This document shows, one piece after another, positions 35,177 through 48,000 of a stretch of DNA of 64,000 nucleotides (its first letter is position 1; the number at the start of each line of letters is the position of its first letter). The position numbers and the translations under genes were made by a program. Source of the stretch: Prunella strophiata (Eukaryota > Chordata > Aves > Passeriformes > Prunellidae); the NCBI GenBank assembly GCA_036583965.1, contig JAZBQD010000013.1, positions 6,984,144 through 7,048,143 on the forward strand, read 5' to 3'. The notes beneath the pieces were generated by a model. It was not told where the DNA came from. It saw only the letters and a program-made list of their open reading frames with translations, and made no database searches.

Positions 35177-38100
35177 GTAACCCCCGGCACCGGCGGCACC
35201 GGCCCCCGCCCGCACCGGGCAGCGCGGCAGCGGCGAGCCCGGCGGGGAGGGGGAGCCCCGGGAGCCCCGCCGGGAGGAGGGCAGGGACCGGGAGCCCCGG
35301 GAGCCCCGCCGGGAGGAGGGCAGGGACCGGGAGTCCCGGGGCGAGGGGGACAGCAGAGCTGCCGGCAGCCCGGGTGAGGGGTGCGCCGGTGCTCCCGGGA
35401 CGAGGATGCGCCGCGGACACCGGGAGGAGGGATGCAGCGGGGCGGCCGCGGCGGGGGCGGCCGCGGGTCCCTTCGGCCCCTGCCTCTCGGTGTTTGGGGT
35501 GTAGGGCTGGCTGGGGACTCGCCTCGTAGTGCGAAAGGCACGCGAGACGTGATGCTCCGGGACTCCGGATCAACCCCACCGCTTCGGCACAGCCGGACCC
35601 GAAATCCGGTGAAAGCCCAATGACTACGGATTCCCAGCAGAAATGAGAGCACTTGTCCAAAGGCGTCCCTGCCGCGGGCACAGCCTGGCTTGGGGAGTCC
35701 AAACCAAATACCTCGCGGTGTTTTACAGTCCCCGCTCTTGTGCACCTCGGCTGTGGCAGGGAGAGCAGGTAAACTCTGCAAGTGACAGGTACAGCTCCCA
35801 GGGCAGGGACCCGGGCAGAGCTGAGAGCGAGTGGGCACGGGGAGCTGAGAGCACCCGAGCTGCGGTGGAAAGGCAGAGGAGGAAACACGGAGCACCCCAC
35901 GACCAGGAGCAGATGCAGAGCAGTCATTCTGAGCTTTGGGAAGGATGAGCAGTCCTGGTCCCGCTGAAGGGAGTGGGACTTTTCCTATGGACCCTGATAG
36001 AACCAAGGTTTGACACTTCTAGTAGAGATTCTCAATGCTATAAAACACGAGCCACTAGAGTATAAGAAAATATTATTCCATACATTTATATCTTGTTACA
36101 TATATATGTATATATAAAGAAAAAAAAAAGGTGTGGGGTTGCTTTCTCTGGTGGCAAACAGCATTATAATTCTGCCTGATAAAGTAATTCCCTGCCACAG
36201 CACACAAATACACAGCAATGACTGTGGTTGAAATGAAGATGTTTTATCTCACTTTGGTGTCCTAGTGAAGATAGCTACAGTGTGAACTTAATTAAGCCAC
36301 ATTTCTGGCTCTGAAATACTAACTTTACCGAGAATTGTATGGTTGTGAGGCTTTGTATTTTGTTTCTCTTTCAAATCAGGATTGCATTGCAGAATGCAAG
36401 CTTACCCTCATCTAGTTGCATACCTCTCTTATTAAACTACATAACTTGCTTGCTTGCCTGAATTATTGCATCCTTCCTGTGCTGCTTCTCTTCTGCCTTT
36501 GCCTGTACAGTCATGAAGAGTAAGTACTGGCTGTGTGCTGTGCATTTGGGGGTGAAAGGCAATGGTGGGACTCTGAATGCATCAGCAAACTCTCTAATTT
36601 TTGCTAATTTTTCTCTAATGTTTCCTAGTCAACTTCAATTGTTCTCTAACTCTGAAATCAGGAGTGTTTGATTTCACACCAGGCAGTAACTGAACTAAAG
36701 TATTGACCAACAGCATTATAGAAAAGAAACTGCCTCCTTAATGAAGAAGCATCAGTTTCCTGCCTGCTTTCCCCGACTTGACTTCTTGCTGTGTCAATTA
36801 TTCTTTTGATCACATTGTTTATAGGCTCTTAACATACTGGACAATTTCTTTTGCAGAATGAAAAACACTTTCTATTGCTTACCTTCCTCAATGTGACAGG
36901 GAACTCTGTCCAAACAGACGTGTGTGTACATCTCTTGCTCCCTGTTTTTATTATTTCTTGGAGTAAGTTGCACTTGTTCTTCACTCATCAAGGACTGCAC
37001 TGTGCTGTGTAGGCGTCACTATTTTTATCTTTTTGGCTGCACTGATAGTGTTGCTATGCTAGTAAAGAAATATACATCCCACTCTAAGTTAGTGGTTCAA
37101 ATGTAGTTCAATTTATCAGTTGGAAAAAGGTATTCAACGATTTATGAGAAATTTTTTGTCTTCTGGCTTAGAGTTAACAGTGTAAAAACATAACAGAAAC
37201 TCCCTTGGCAAGGGCAAAATCTGAATGAGGTACAGGGAACTGAATTGTTCTTTTCATCCAGGAAGGTGGTCCCTGCCAGTAAGAGCTGAGAAAATTTGTG
37301 ATGCTGTGAGGTAGCGTGGATGTTTGCAACATGTTTTGTGGCAAAGTAGAGCTCTCTCTGGAATCCTTCACCAAATACTACAGCAATTTAAAAGTAGGAT
37401 TTAGATCAAATGAAAGAAAATTTGAAGATAAGGTGCATGATGTTTCCTCCTGCGTGTCTGTATCAAATGGAACAAGATGTGCAGATAAGCAGCTTGTTTA
37501 TCCTGAAGGAAGAATGTAAGCCTGATGAAAGAGTAACACAGTCAAAATTATGTCTCTGTATGTCCATTAAATATTATCTGTTTAATCAAATCCCTGTGGA
37601 GGAGTTCTCTATGCCAGTGCCATCCTTCAGTCTGGTATTCTTCTGTTCACTTGCTGGCTTGAAGAAAAAAATCCAGCCTTTCTTGTTCTGTTTAAGAGAA
37701 GAAATCTTAGCAATCTTAGACACTCTAGTGAAAGTCTTAGTCCTTTACCCAGCCAGAACTATGGCAAAAGTTCCTGCTGGTTTCAGAGGGAGCAGGATCC
37801 TTCCCAAGATCAGTGAAAGATTAAAAAAAAAATCAACTACTAAAATATGCACCTCAATTAGCAAAGAATGTGGCCTGATTAGTAAAGTGTATGAAATTTC
37901 AGCTATTAAATTCTACAGCCCTGATCAACAAAGCACGCTGCACACTTGGCAATGTATCCAGAATCTCAACTACTGTACTAGTCTCCTACCAGATCAACCA
38001 AGCATGCAGCTGAATCAGTAAATTATGCAACTGGAGCAGCAAAATATGCACTTCTGATTGGGCAGGAGGGTAGGGAAGGTCTCAAATGTTTTAAAATGGG

Positions 38101-39041
38101 CACACAATACGTCTGTCAGTGGTCAGCATCTGCCTTGAGAAAAGTAGGGGCAAAATATGTAACTTAGTACTAAGTCTTTCTGGACCCTTGCTGGACTGGA
38201 AAAGTATGTCCCTCAAATAGCTCAGTGTTTGTTAGCAGCAGTCCCATTCTTTACCAGATGTGCTGCACATCTGGTTCCAATCCCAGCAGCTGCCAGGTGT
38301 GGGGGTTATTTTAGTAACACTTTAATGGGATTTTGAGGTCCAGGTAGCTTTTGCTTTATTCCTCACTGTAAAGCACTGGGTATGCACACCAGGCTGTATT
38401 TCTGTCTCCAGAAATGAAGCCACTCAAGACAAATAAGGCACCTTCAAAGAACCTGAAAGTTTTGTTGGACAGTGGACTTAATATCTATTAATCTCTTCAC
38501 TGTTTGTGAAAGTACTTTGTGCTTGAGGAGCAGAGAAATGATAGGTCTTTCCTGTTTTCTTTGTATCTTGATTAATTGCCATAACTGCATTCATATTGTG
38601 TTTACAATGTATCTTGGCAGATCAGATGTTTACCATGCAGAGAGTTTGGATGTTTGGCCAGTTTGGGGAGCAGCTATCTTCATATATTCTGAAGCAGTAG
38701 AGCTGTTTCTCCCTAGCCTCTGTGTATGTGCTTTAAAAATCCAGTCACAGTGGCTGGTTCTGAACTTCAGAAGCTGTTTTTTCTTTAAATTATTAATTTT
38801 TCTTTATACACAAGACCTGCAAGTTGTCCTATTTTAATAAATATGCAGTTTCAGGGTTTCTATAAACCACTATTTTTTTTTTTTTTAATGTCTGGAATTA
38901 AATGGTGTTAAACTCCCTGGGCTCAAGGAAGGCGTGAGAATTGATTTGTTGTATTGCACTGTTCACTTTAGTACCCAGGAGCCTGAAACATTATTTGAGT
39001 CTAAAAATTATCTGGACTTGGGGTTTTTTTTTTTTGTTTTT

Positions 39042-39072
<31 letters not shown>

Positions 39073-42000
39073 GTTTTGTTTTGTTTTGTTGGGTTTTTTA
39101 AGTCCACTAAATTTGGTTCATAAAGCTGGCTTGCATTGGAATTCTTATTTACCAAATTTCTGCCTCGTTTCCAAGTCAGTTCAATGAATGATCCTATTTA
39201 GTTCTTTTTCCTGTTTAAAATATTTCCTACTGAGACCAGAGCAGTGCCCTTAAAACATAATTGATTTGGGTCATTGAACCCTTATTTTTCATGCATGTTA
39301 GTTTACATCCCGCCACTGGTCTGACTGGTATTTAAATTAGAAAATTGCAGGCGGATTTCTTCTAGAGGCTAAAGTTCACGTGGAGTCTCTGGCAAAATAA
39401 GATCCTGGAATACATATCCCTGGAACTGGGCAATGATTTGTAACTCTTTTTTAATTCTGTCTGGCCAGAGTGTTATAAATCTGGCGCTCGCTTGTTAGCT
39501 TCACGCTAAGCAGCAATAATGTCCACAGTGTTTTAGTCCTGATAATTCTAATTACGGAAGCACTGAAGAAGCTGAAAGCTGAGAAGATGGACAAGGCTGG
39601 CCTCAAGTCCTGCACAGCACAGGGGATTCTCTCTTTGTAGAGCTGAACCATAATTCTCTCATTTGCCAAGGACAGCAATGGAAGCTGCAGCCAAGGTAAG
39701 AGAAACAAGCCAGTGCAGAAGATGTCTAGAATTATGTGGGTAATCTTTGGGCAGAAGGAGCTAAAAGACTGTAGTGCTGGTAGAGATACCAGCCATCCTT
39801 GGGGTGAAAATGCTGAATTTTTTTTTTTTCTTTACTATCTAAGAGGTTGGAGCAAACAATCCTGTTGCACTGGTATGCAAAGACCCAGCAAACAAACTTT
39901 CCTGTGGTAACCAATAATTACTATTCTCTCCTCTGCTTTTTTGTGTGACAGACCAGGAATGGTGGTAAAATATTCAGGTCTCTTTTTTCCTGCCTCCCTT
40001 TCTTCATTAAAAAAAAGAACTCATGACATATTTTCTACCAGAGAGTGGCTACCCAGCAGTAGTGTAGCTAGACCAGGTCTGGTAAAGCAGTTCTTGCCAT
40101 TACACACTATTCTTTGTATGCACTGATATCCCAGATCTGTAAATGATGAGCATTCAGCCTGGTGTTTAGATACTTGCTTGAGTATGGGAATTACTAAATA
40201 GAAAAGTCATCCTCTTGTACAAATTCATGGCAGGAGAAGGGTGGAGCAGGGACAGGGCACTATAGGGTCTTGCATTAATATGTGTAACAACTTTACAGCA
40301 GTAGGGAGAAGCCTGACTGACAGTCCTTGGTTTTCAAACTTGGTGTAAGAACATTATCATTCTTCTTACAAGCTCTCAGGAGCAAATGGCCCCATGGTTC
40401 ATTTTGAATATCCTTACTCACATTATTGCAAGTGGAAAGGAGGTTCCTCTTTTAGAGGAGCAAAGACTAATTTGCCTGTATTTCCTTTCTAGAGTTCTTG
40501 GAGCCCTACTGGGAGCTCACAGAAGTCATCTGAGACTTCAGGAGGATTTAAATCAGGCCATAAGTACTGCTGGCTTGGATTAGTAATGATGTGCATTGAG
40601 GACAACATCTGTATTTGGGTTTGGGTGGAGCCCTTTCATGGTAGAAGAGTTGGTAATACTTTTACAGTACCTTTCATCAGAGCATTTCAGAGTTTCACGA
40701 ATATCTAATTACAGAAACTATTAAACTATGTGAAATCCTTGGTCCTGGGGGAGTACAGGCAGTACCATTATGCTTCAATAGAAAGCAGGGGTGGGTGGTG
40801 TTCAAAGTGGCAAAACAAAAGCAATTTTTCACATGCAAGCCATAACCTGCTACACTATCTCATTTTCATCCTGTGTTTTACTCCTCTCACTTCTTTATAT
40901 TAGCAGCCAGGTTTCAACACCAAATGAGCTAAACAAAATGGGCTGCCACAAGCCTCCATTCAGAGCTACTGTCAGCTCTTAGGAAGGGATTTCAGAAGTT
41001 CATCCATCTCTTACTGACCTGTTGTTCGTAGTATTTGTATTTCTTTATTCTGTTAGGTGTAGCAGGACTTAGCTAGGGTCAGGTGCCAAGGAGCCAATAA
41101 TAACAGCATCCTGGGTACAGGAGCTCTGGGATGAAATGCCTCTGAAAGTCCAGCCTGATCCAAATCCCAGAAAGTTGGTCACTCAGCCTTTCCAAGGACA
41201 GTGTGCCTGCTCTGTACCTGTGCTTCATTTGGGATTAGCAGTGGGAGATCTAATCCATTTATTCTACTTAAGTCCACCTCTCTCCCAGTCTTGGTTAGTA
41301 AATATTCCACTGTTTTGAGAGACTGGGTTTTTATTAAAAGGATTTTTGGACTGAAAATGTGAAGCCTTTACTGGTAGTACTGAGGCTCAAAGCCCAGGCT
41401 GCCCATGCCCTTGACTTCCTCCTGTGCTCCAGATCTGCATGGGTGGGCACTCCAGGTAAATCCAAGCCTTCACTATTTGAATACAAGGGCCCCAAGGAGC
41501 TGCTCATCAAGACTAACTTTAAATGAGAGCTTAGCAGGCTGAACACTTTGATTTGCCTCTAAAATCAACAGTAACTTATTCCAGGTTTCCTGGTTGAAAC
41601 TTGAATGGGGAAGAAGAAAGAATGTCTGCAAAGCAGATTTATTTAGGAAAATAAACTGCTCACTGGTTGGGACCCTGTAACAACAAACCCAGGCTTAGTT
41701 TTGCCTCTGTCTGCAGTATCTGTGATACTTTTTTTCAGCTTTCTCCCAACCCTCCCTGCTGTGCCCTCATGGTCTCTCCTTATGTGTAAGCAATAAAGTA
41801 AAATTTACAAGCATCCTGCTCTCGGAAATCCTGGCAAAGACAGAGTCTTGGAAATTTCCCTTTCCAGAGTGCGCAAGAGGAGACTAATCCTGGGAGAACA
41901 AGGTGGAGAGAAGTGCTGCTGTTTGTGTACCACCCAAAACTAAGGATGAGCACTTGGACCATAGCAGACCCCTGGATGCTCCAGCTCCAGCTGCAGCAAT

Positions 42001-45000
42001 GGCTCAGCTGGAATGTGGAAGCCCAGCAAAAAAGCTTGCATGAAAGGGAGAGGGTTTTTCTTTGCTTACATTTTAAAGATCACTGCCCATGTCTTCTGCA
42101 TAAGCCCTCCCACCTGCTAGTGACATTTAGTGACACAACAACCCCGTTCCCAAAAGGCTGGGATAGCAGCACTGCAGCAGGGTGATGGTGACACAGAATA
42201 TTTGCAGGTTTGGCATTCACATATGGAATGGTTCCTTCCCCATATGTTTGTACAATAGGCTTCCAGCATGTGAAACATCTGAAGTGTTTGAATGAAACAA
42301 TAAGGTCAGGTAGCTGGAAGTCCAAGCACAAACTGCTTTTCTTTTGCCAGGCCAGTTTACACATACATGTGTGTGTTTTGTTTGCTTTTAAAAACCCAAG
42401 TTTATTTCCCAGGAGGTGGCCAGCAAATTTTGCATGGGATTGCCTTTCAATTCTCCTTTCTCCTGTTTCTTGTCCTTTCAAAACAAAACAAAGCCTTTTT
42501 GGGCACCTAAGGTGCATATGGATTTCATTATTTAAATCTCCCCCATTTATTTGGGAGGTGATATTTATGAAGTTAATTTGAGAACATTAGTTTTACAGAT
42601 TCCTATGGATATACATAACTTGTTCAATGGTGTTCAATTTTTATACTGAACTCCACAAGTAAACTTTTACTGCTGGACTGTAGCTTTTGTTTTGTTATAT
42701 ATTCCATCTGGTTACCAAGCAGTAGAAAACAATCTGACCATGTTTTCTACTCTTTAATTTGAGCTGCTTGAAACTGCTCAATTTATAGAAAATGAAAACC
42801 AGATTGATCTTCTGGAAATTGCCCCATCACCTTTGTCAGTTCCCACCAACCCTATCATTTACTATTAATTTTTCTATGGTGTGCTGTGTACACTTTGTTA
42901 ATGAGAACTTGCTCCAGTAGAGAATAGACCTATGTGACCTATTAAAGCCCTGAAGCAAATGGCCATGGCATCTTGAACTCTTCATTACACTGCCTTACTT
43001 TTATTTACCATGGTCCCATCATATTCAGGATTATTTGCCTGAGGAGACACTCTAAATGATGCCTTTGTTTCTCTTTCTAAGGCTTTACATTTTTTTGTAT
43101 GTTTGAATGAGGGTATTTTCTGAAAAAGGAACCCAACAAACTAGAACATGGATAGCAGCTTTGTGTAGATGAAGGGTCTTATTTGATAGGGCATCTTGCA
43201 TCTTTGTTGGAGAATCTCTATTTGTGTGCTGAGTGTCCAGTCACAAGAGTTAGCTTTGTTTTTCCCTCCCTGCAAGGATTAGTCTGAAAGATCCCCAAGA
43301 AAAGGCTGGGAATTCCAGCACTCCCTGGTGGATGTTATGTCAGATATGTTGTATGCTTCCTTGGGCATAAAAGCTGATGTTGTGATGAAAGGGGAAAGTC
43401 AGTGTTCAGACTGCTCTCCTAGGGACATGGATCACATTTGTTGCATGAGCATAGCACAATAAATTTATGAGACAGTTATGAGAGGTTTCTGCTTAAAATA
43501 CTTCTGCTTTATGGGTGTAATGGTTACAGTGCCCAAGGGAACACTGCCTAGTCAAGTGGGTCTTTCCAAGTACTGGATTTGCACATTTTAAATAGATTTT
43601 TCAAATAATTTGATAGAAAAACAATCTGGCTTTTGTTCTTTCAGACTGAAATGAGAAGAAGGAAATTAATATTGTAATGTGGGACTGCAATCAAGATAGA
43701 GAAGAGTTCAGAATAAGACCTGGCACTTAGTTTCTAGTAAAAGCACCTGGATGTAAATTAAATTAAAGAAAAAATTGTCCTGTGCCTTGGCCTAGGTCTC
43801 TTCCAGAACATTTCTATCTGTATTTCACACTCTACCAACATATTACCACTTTGTAAGCATGTCTGCACCTTGACATGCAACAGCTATTGAGTAATCAGTG
43901 GATGCTAGGATTACTCCTGTAATGATAACTTCAATCTGGGAATATGACAGGTAGCAAATGTACCCATGAGCCAGAGAAAAACTATTCATCATAAGCGTTT
44001 CTAGCTGTAAAAATATAGATCATAGCTGTAACTTGTAAGAGATCTTGTAGGTGAATCCAACTCAGTCCTAATTAGAGAATTGAAAGGGGAGAACTAAAAC
44101 TTCTGCCTATTTGTGATGTGGTGGAAAAGGACAAGAATTCTTTTCAGTGTCCTGAGACTTCATCTCTGAGCCCTTATGTAGCTGAGTTAGCAATGAGTTT
44201 CCTGCAGTCCCACCTTTGCTGAGAGGGGGAGATATTCTTACAGAGGGCTCTTGAGGCCATCTCTAGCTATTGCTCTGAATTTCCCTCTGTAGGAAACAGC
44301 TCTGGCTTCTGCCTGCAGAGGGAAATGAGCCAAATTAGCCAGCAAAGCCTTGCACCCAGAAATAGGTGTTCTTCATCTTACACAGGAATCTTGCATCAGG
44401 TACTCAAAAAGGTCTGTGCCTGCTGCAGAAAAATCTGCCCACTGCTCATAACTGTGGTGTAGGTTAGCATCTCTGGCCTAATGAGGATGAACTGGATTTC
44501 CTTCTCAGCAGAACCTCCCAAAAGCAGCAGAGCATTCTGCTGCCTTTCCTCTGCATGCTCCAAAGGCAAGCACGAAATGTCAACGTATGCCCAGGCTGCA
44601 TATACTGCTGATCATGCTATGGAAAGCTGGGCTGTTCCATGGGTGATTGTTCAGAAAACAGCCCCTGCTTGTGTCCCTGGGAACAAGCATTTTTTTGTTG
44701 TTTGGGAGCAAGCATCTCTGGAGTTAAATGAGGAGGGCTGTTGTTCTCCACAGAGGCTGGAGTGCGTCGCTGTGCCTGGTGGTTGTCGGAGTGCCCGTGT
44801 TTGTTTTTTTGTGATTTTCCCTTTCCCCACCTCCTGTTCTGAGCGAGGATCAAGGAGGAGGGATGGTGACCTCATGGTGCAGTTATGCAATCTGCCAGAG
44901 CCAGGTATCAAAACACACTGCAGCTGTGGAGCTGGGACCTCGCTGTGGCTGGGGGCCCTGGCCTCCTGGCTCTAATGAGATCACTGACCTTCTCCTGCCA

Positions 45001-48000
45001 CTTCTTCTGCAGCTGCTTTGATTCCCAGGGATTTGTTGTGGCCATGCCTGCCTAACGGTTTGGAAAGCTGCTGCAGGGAATGCTGCATCCACAGGCAGGC
45101 TCTGGGAGCTGGCCCTGGAGACCTACAGCAGGTGAGGGTACCCTGAGCCCTACCAGGCTCTTTCCATCCCAGCAGAGCTTATTTACCTCCATCCAAGGGT
45201 ATGAATACATTCCATCCCCCCTGATTATTCCTTTTTTCATAGGAAGTGAGGAGAAGGCTGCCTGTTCTCCAGTGAAATAAAGCAGTGCCTTCCCAGCAAT
45301 CTTCTTGTGATGCTTGAGCTGCAGCAGAGTCACATATGGGAAAAATAAGAGAGAATAGCATGTCTGCAGTGTGAGGCATATTAGGGCCTCCAAGTCCTCA
45401 AGTCTCATTCAGACTTTGCATTCTTTGCTCTAATTGCTAACTGCATTCCTGCCTCCCTCCCCTACTCTTCTAGCCATATTTTTGTTTTCCTTATCTCCTT
45501 CAGTAAGAGGCTTTCACATCCTCCTTCCCTTCCTACCTGCATATTTGTTCTCTTCGAATGTCCTGCAAATTATTAAAAACAATAGAAAACTCAGAGATAA
45601 ATGTGAAAACAGGGCCTTGTGAAGCTGTCTGATGTGGGCCAAGAAGGAATACAAGTCCATTTCCTGAAAATGGGATTTGCAGAGTGGAAATGTCACATCC
45701 ATAATCACTTTCATGTGGTGGAACTGCTGCTGCCCACCACTAAAATAACAGAGCATCTGTTAAAAAATGTGGGTTTGGTTTTGCTTAAATCCAGCAGGTT
45801 GCACTCATTTCAAGAAGTATTAGGTCCTCATTTAAAAACATGAGTGCAAAAAATAATTACAAATAAAGGCTAAAAAAAAGGAGATGGGGGAAGCTAATAA
45901 CTAAGCAAAGTGTCAGCAATTTTTGTTGTGCTCTGTCAATCCCATGTCTGATCTGCTTGTGCTAACTCTGCTACTTTCAATCATCCAGAGACACTTGAAG
46001 AGTTGCCCTAATGTGGGATGAGAGTCTCCTTTTGCTGTTGCCTCATGCTTCAAACAGCAAAGGCAATTTGGCAGAGAGGGAAGTGGGCAATTCCAAGGCA
46101 TTTCTAGGAACTCTTGTACTGCCAGGTGGAAAAAAATAGGTTAGATGTGCTGCAGCTGTATCTAGTTCATTCTAATGGAAGAAAATCAGCCTTGCATGCA
46201 ATGATGAGCTGAAAACGCAAAATTAAACAGAGCACTAATTTTCCAAAGTCTCTGATTAACTTTGTCCTGTGCTTGGAAAAAGTCCTACCAGCTTTGATCT
46301 CTAGATCAGTCAGCTAGTGAAGGAAATGTGGTCACTTCTTAAACCAACAGATTGGAGTTTTCTATCTCACTCTTGGGATAGTCTTTCCTCAAATCCTGTA
46401 TTTGATGAGCATCCAAAAAGCTCAGACTTCCCTAGCTTGGAAGTACTGTGAGAGGAGAACTTGGGGCTTTTGCTGGGAACCACAAGAATCATATTTCTGG
46501 GAGCTTTGCAGGGAGTTCCAGCCATGTCAGCAAGTAAAGACTTGTCTTTATTTTGTTTTTCCCATTGTAAGCTGGGATTGTGGAATGACAACTTTCCCTT
46601 TTTCCTTCTCATTTTCTTTAGAAAATCCCAAGTTTAGCATTTTCTCTCTGCTCTGGCTGAATGTTTGGGCCACTTCATATTTCATCCCAGGTGGCTGGCT
46701 CTGTTCAAATGTCCTCAGGAGCCCGAGTGATCTTTAACTTGGAATGAACTTCCTATGTTTGGAGGAGAGAAGGGGGAAGTAGCTGGGATGCCATACCCCC
46801 CCTTCTGTGTTTTGAGCAAAGATGTTGGTGTAGCCAGAGTTTTAAAGAGGTCCCTTGGGCAGAGTAAATGTGAGGGAGCTGGTGAAGGAGCCTTGAAGCG
46901 TTTCCAGCTCTTTGAAAGAAGCGCACGTGTGTGTGCATGTGTGCACATAAGAGATGTTTTTAATTTTGGAGGGGTGATGATCCCAAATAAAGCTTGCTGG
47001 ATTTTCATCCCACTGATGCTATGTTGAGCTCAGATGGCTAAATTTAATCATCCAGGCTGAACAATCTTGGATTCTAAGACTGCATCCATCTCTGTGCAGA
47101 AACTATTTGCTTAGCCCTGTGGCTTCTGTGGAATCAGCTGCAGGCTGACCAGGTAAGGCTACTGTGGAATGCCCATACACTGTCCTGTTCTGGCTCTAGG
47201 CAGCTGCACTAGATTTTGATTTTTAAATTATGCAAAAAAAAAAAAAATCTACCTGTAGAGGAGTTCTTTCTTTCCTACTCTTAGAAGTGTTTAAGTAGTG
47301 GGGCTATTTTACAGGAAGGGTACAAAACATGAAGTAACCCTCTGATTCAAATCATGGGATCATAACCAAGTATTCTCTCTTCAGAATGATTTTTTAAAGG
47401 GCCTGATGTCTGCATGAAAAGCTTCTATCCTCACCTCAACTAATTACTCCAGTACTAGTTTTTTTCCCCTTCAAGCAAAGACCAAAAATCCCTTTTACTT
47501 GGATAAGGAGTTAATACACATCTGTGCTTGAAAAGACTAATAAGTGCAGCACTTCTTAATGTTCAGTCAGTTTGAAATATAGTGGATTATTCCTACAGCT
47601 TGTTTCTAAAAAGAAGTGGAAGTGACATTTTTAAATCTGCCTGAAACTCGAAATACATGTGAGAAATGCACAGAAGGTGAGATGTGCATAAAGCATTCAT
47701 GAGGGCAAAGTGGGTTATGAACTTTGCACATCATTTCCTTGCAAGCCTGCAGCTGGGTATCTTATTAGGTGAGTGCCTTGGCCCTGAGGATGTAGTGGAA
47801 ATTCAGTGGCTCAGCTGTGTGTCTCCAGTTTCCTCTGCTGAGCTTTGACTCTGGGTAAGCACCACAAGAACTTGCTATTTCTTGGGTATTTTATAAAAGA
47901 AAACAAGCTACATTGAATAGGTCCCAAGCCTGGAGAATCTGAGATCGTGCTCACAGAGGAATATCAAACATCAAGACAGGATGTTCTCCTTCCCCTTCTT

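Larger units (their letters stand above)
34640..35500 (+). promoter_or_regulatory. CpG island promoter of the CUB-domain gene
   Basis: A GC-rich, CpG-dense island surrounds the first coding exon. A ten-base tandem GGCTCGGCAC occurs twice at 35071-35090, just before the start codon. A 12-base perfect palindrome AGCGGCGCCGCT lies near 35010-35022. I see no TATA box. Confidence 0.7.

Noticed and set aside
34553..36006. Long open frames on both strands over the CUB gene CpG island (up to 464 codons on the minus strand)
   Set aside because: These are shadow frames in GC-rich DNA. Only the 26-codon signal-peptide exon has a matching donor and partner exon.
37410..38021. 203-codon open frame on the plus strand within intron 1 of the CUB gene
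   Set aside because: No splice context, no domain and no resemblance to known proteins. Its 3' part is a degenerate minisatellite.
44481..44975. 164-codon open frame on the plus strand in intron 1 of the CUB gene
   Set aside because: No family resemblance, and overlapping open frames on the other strand suggest only a stop-poor stretch.
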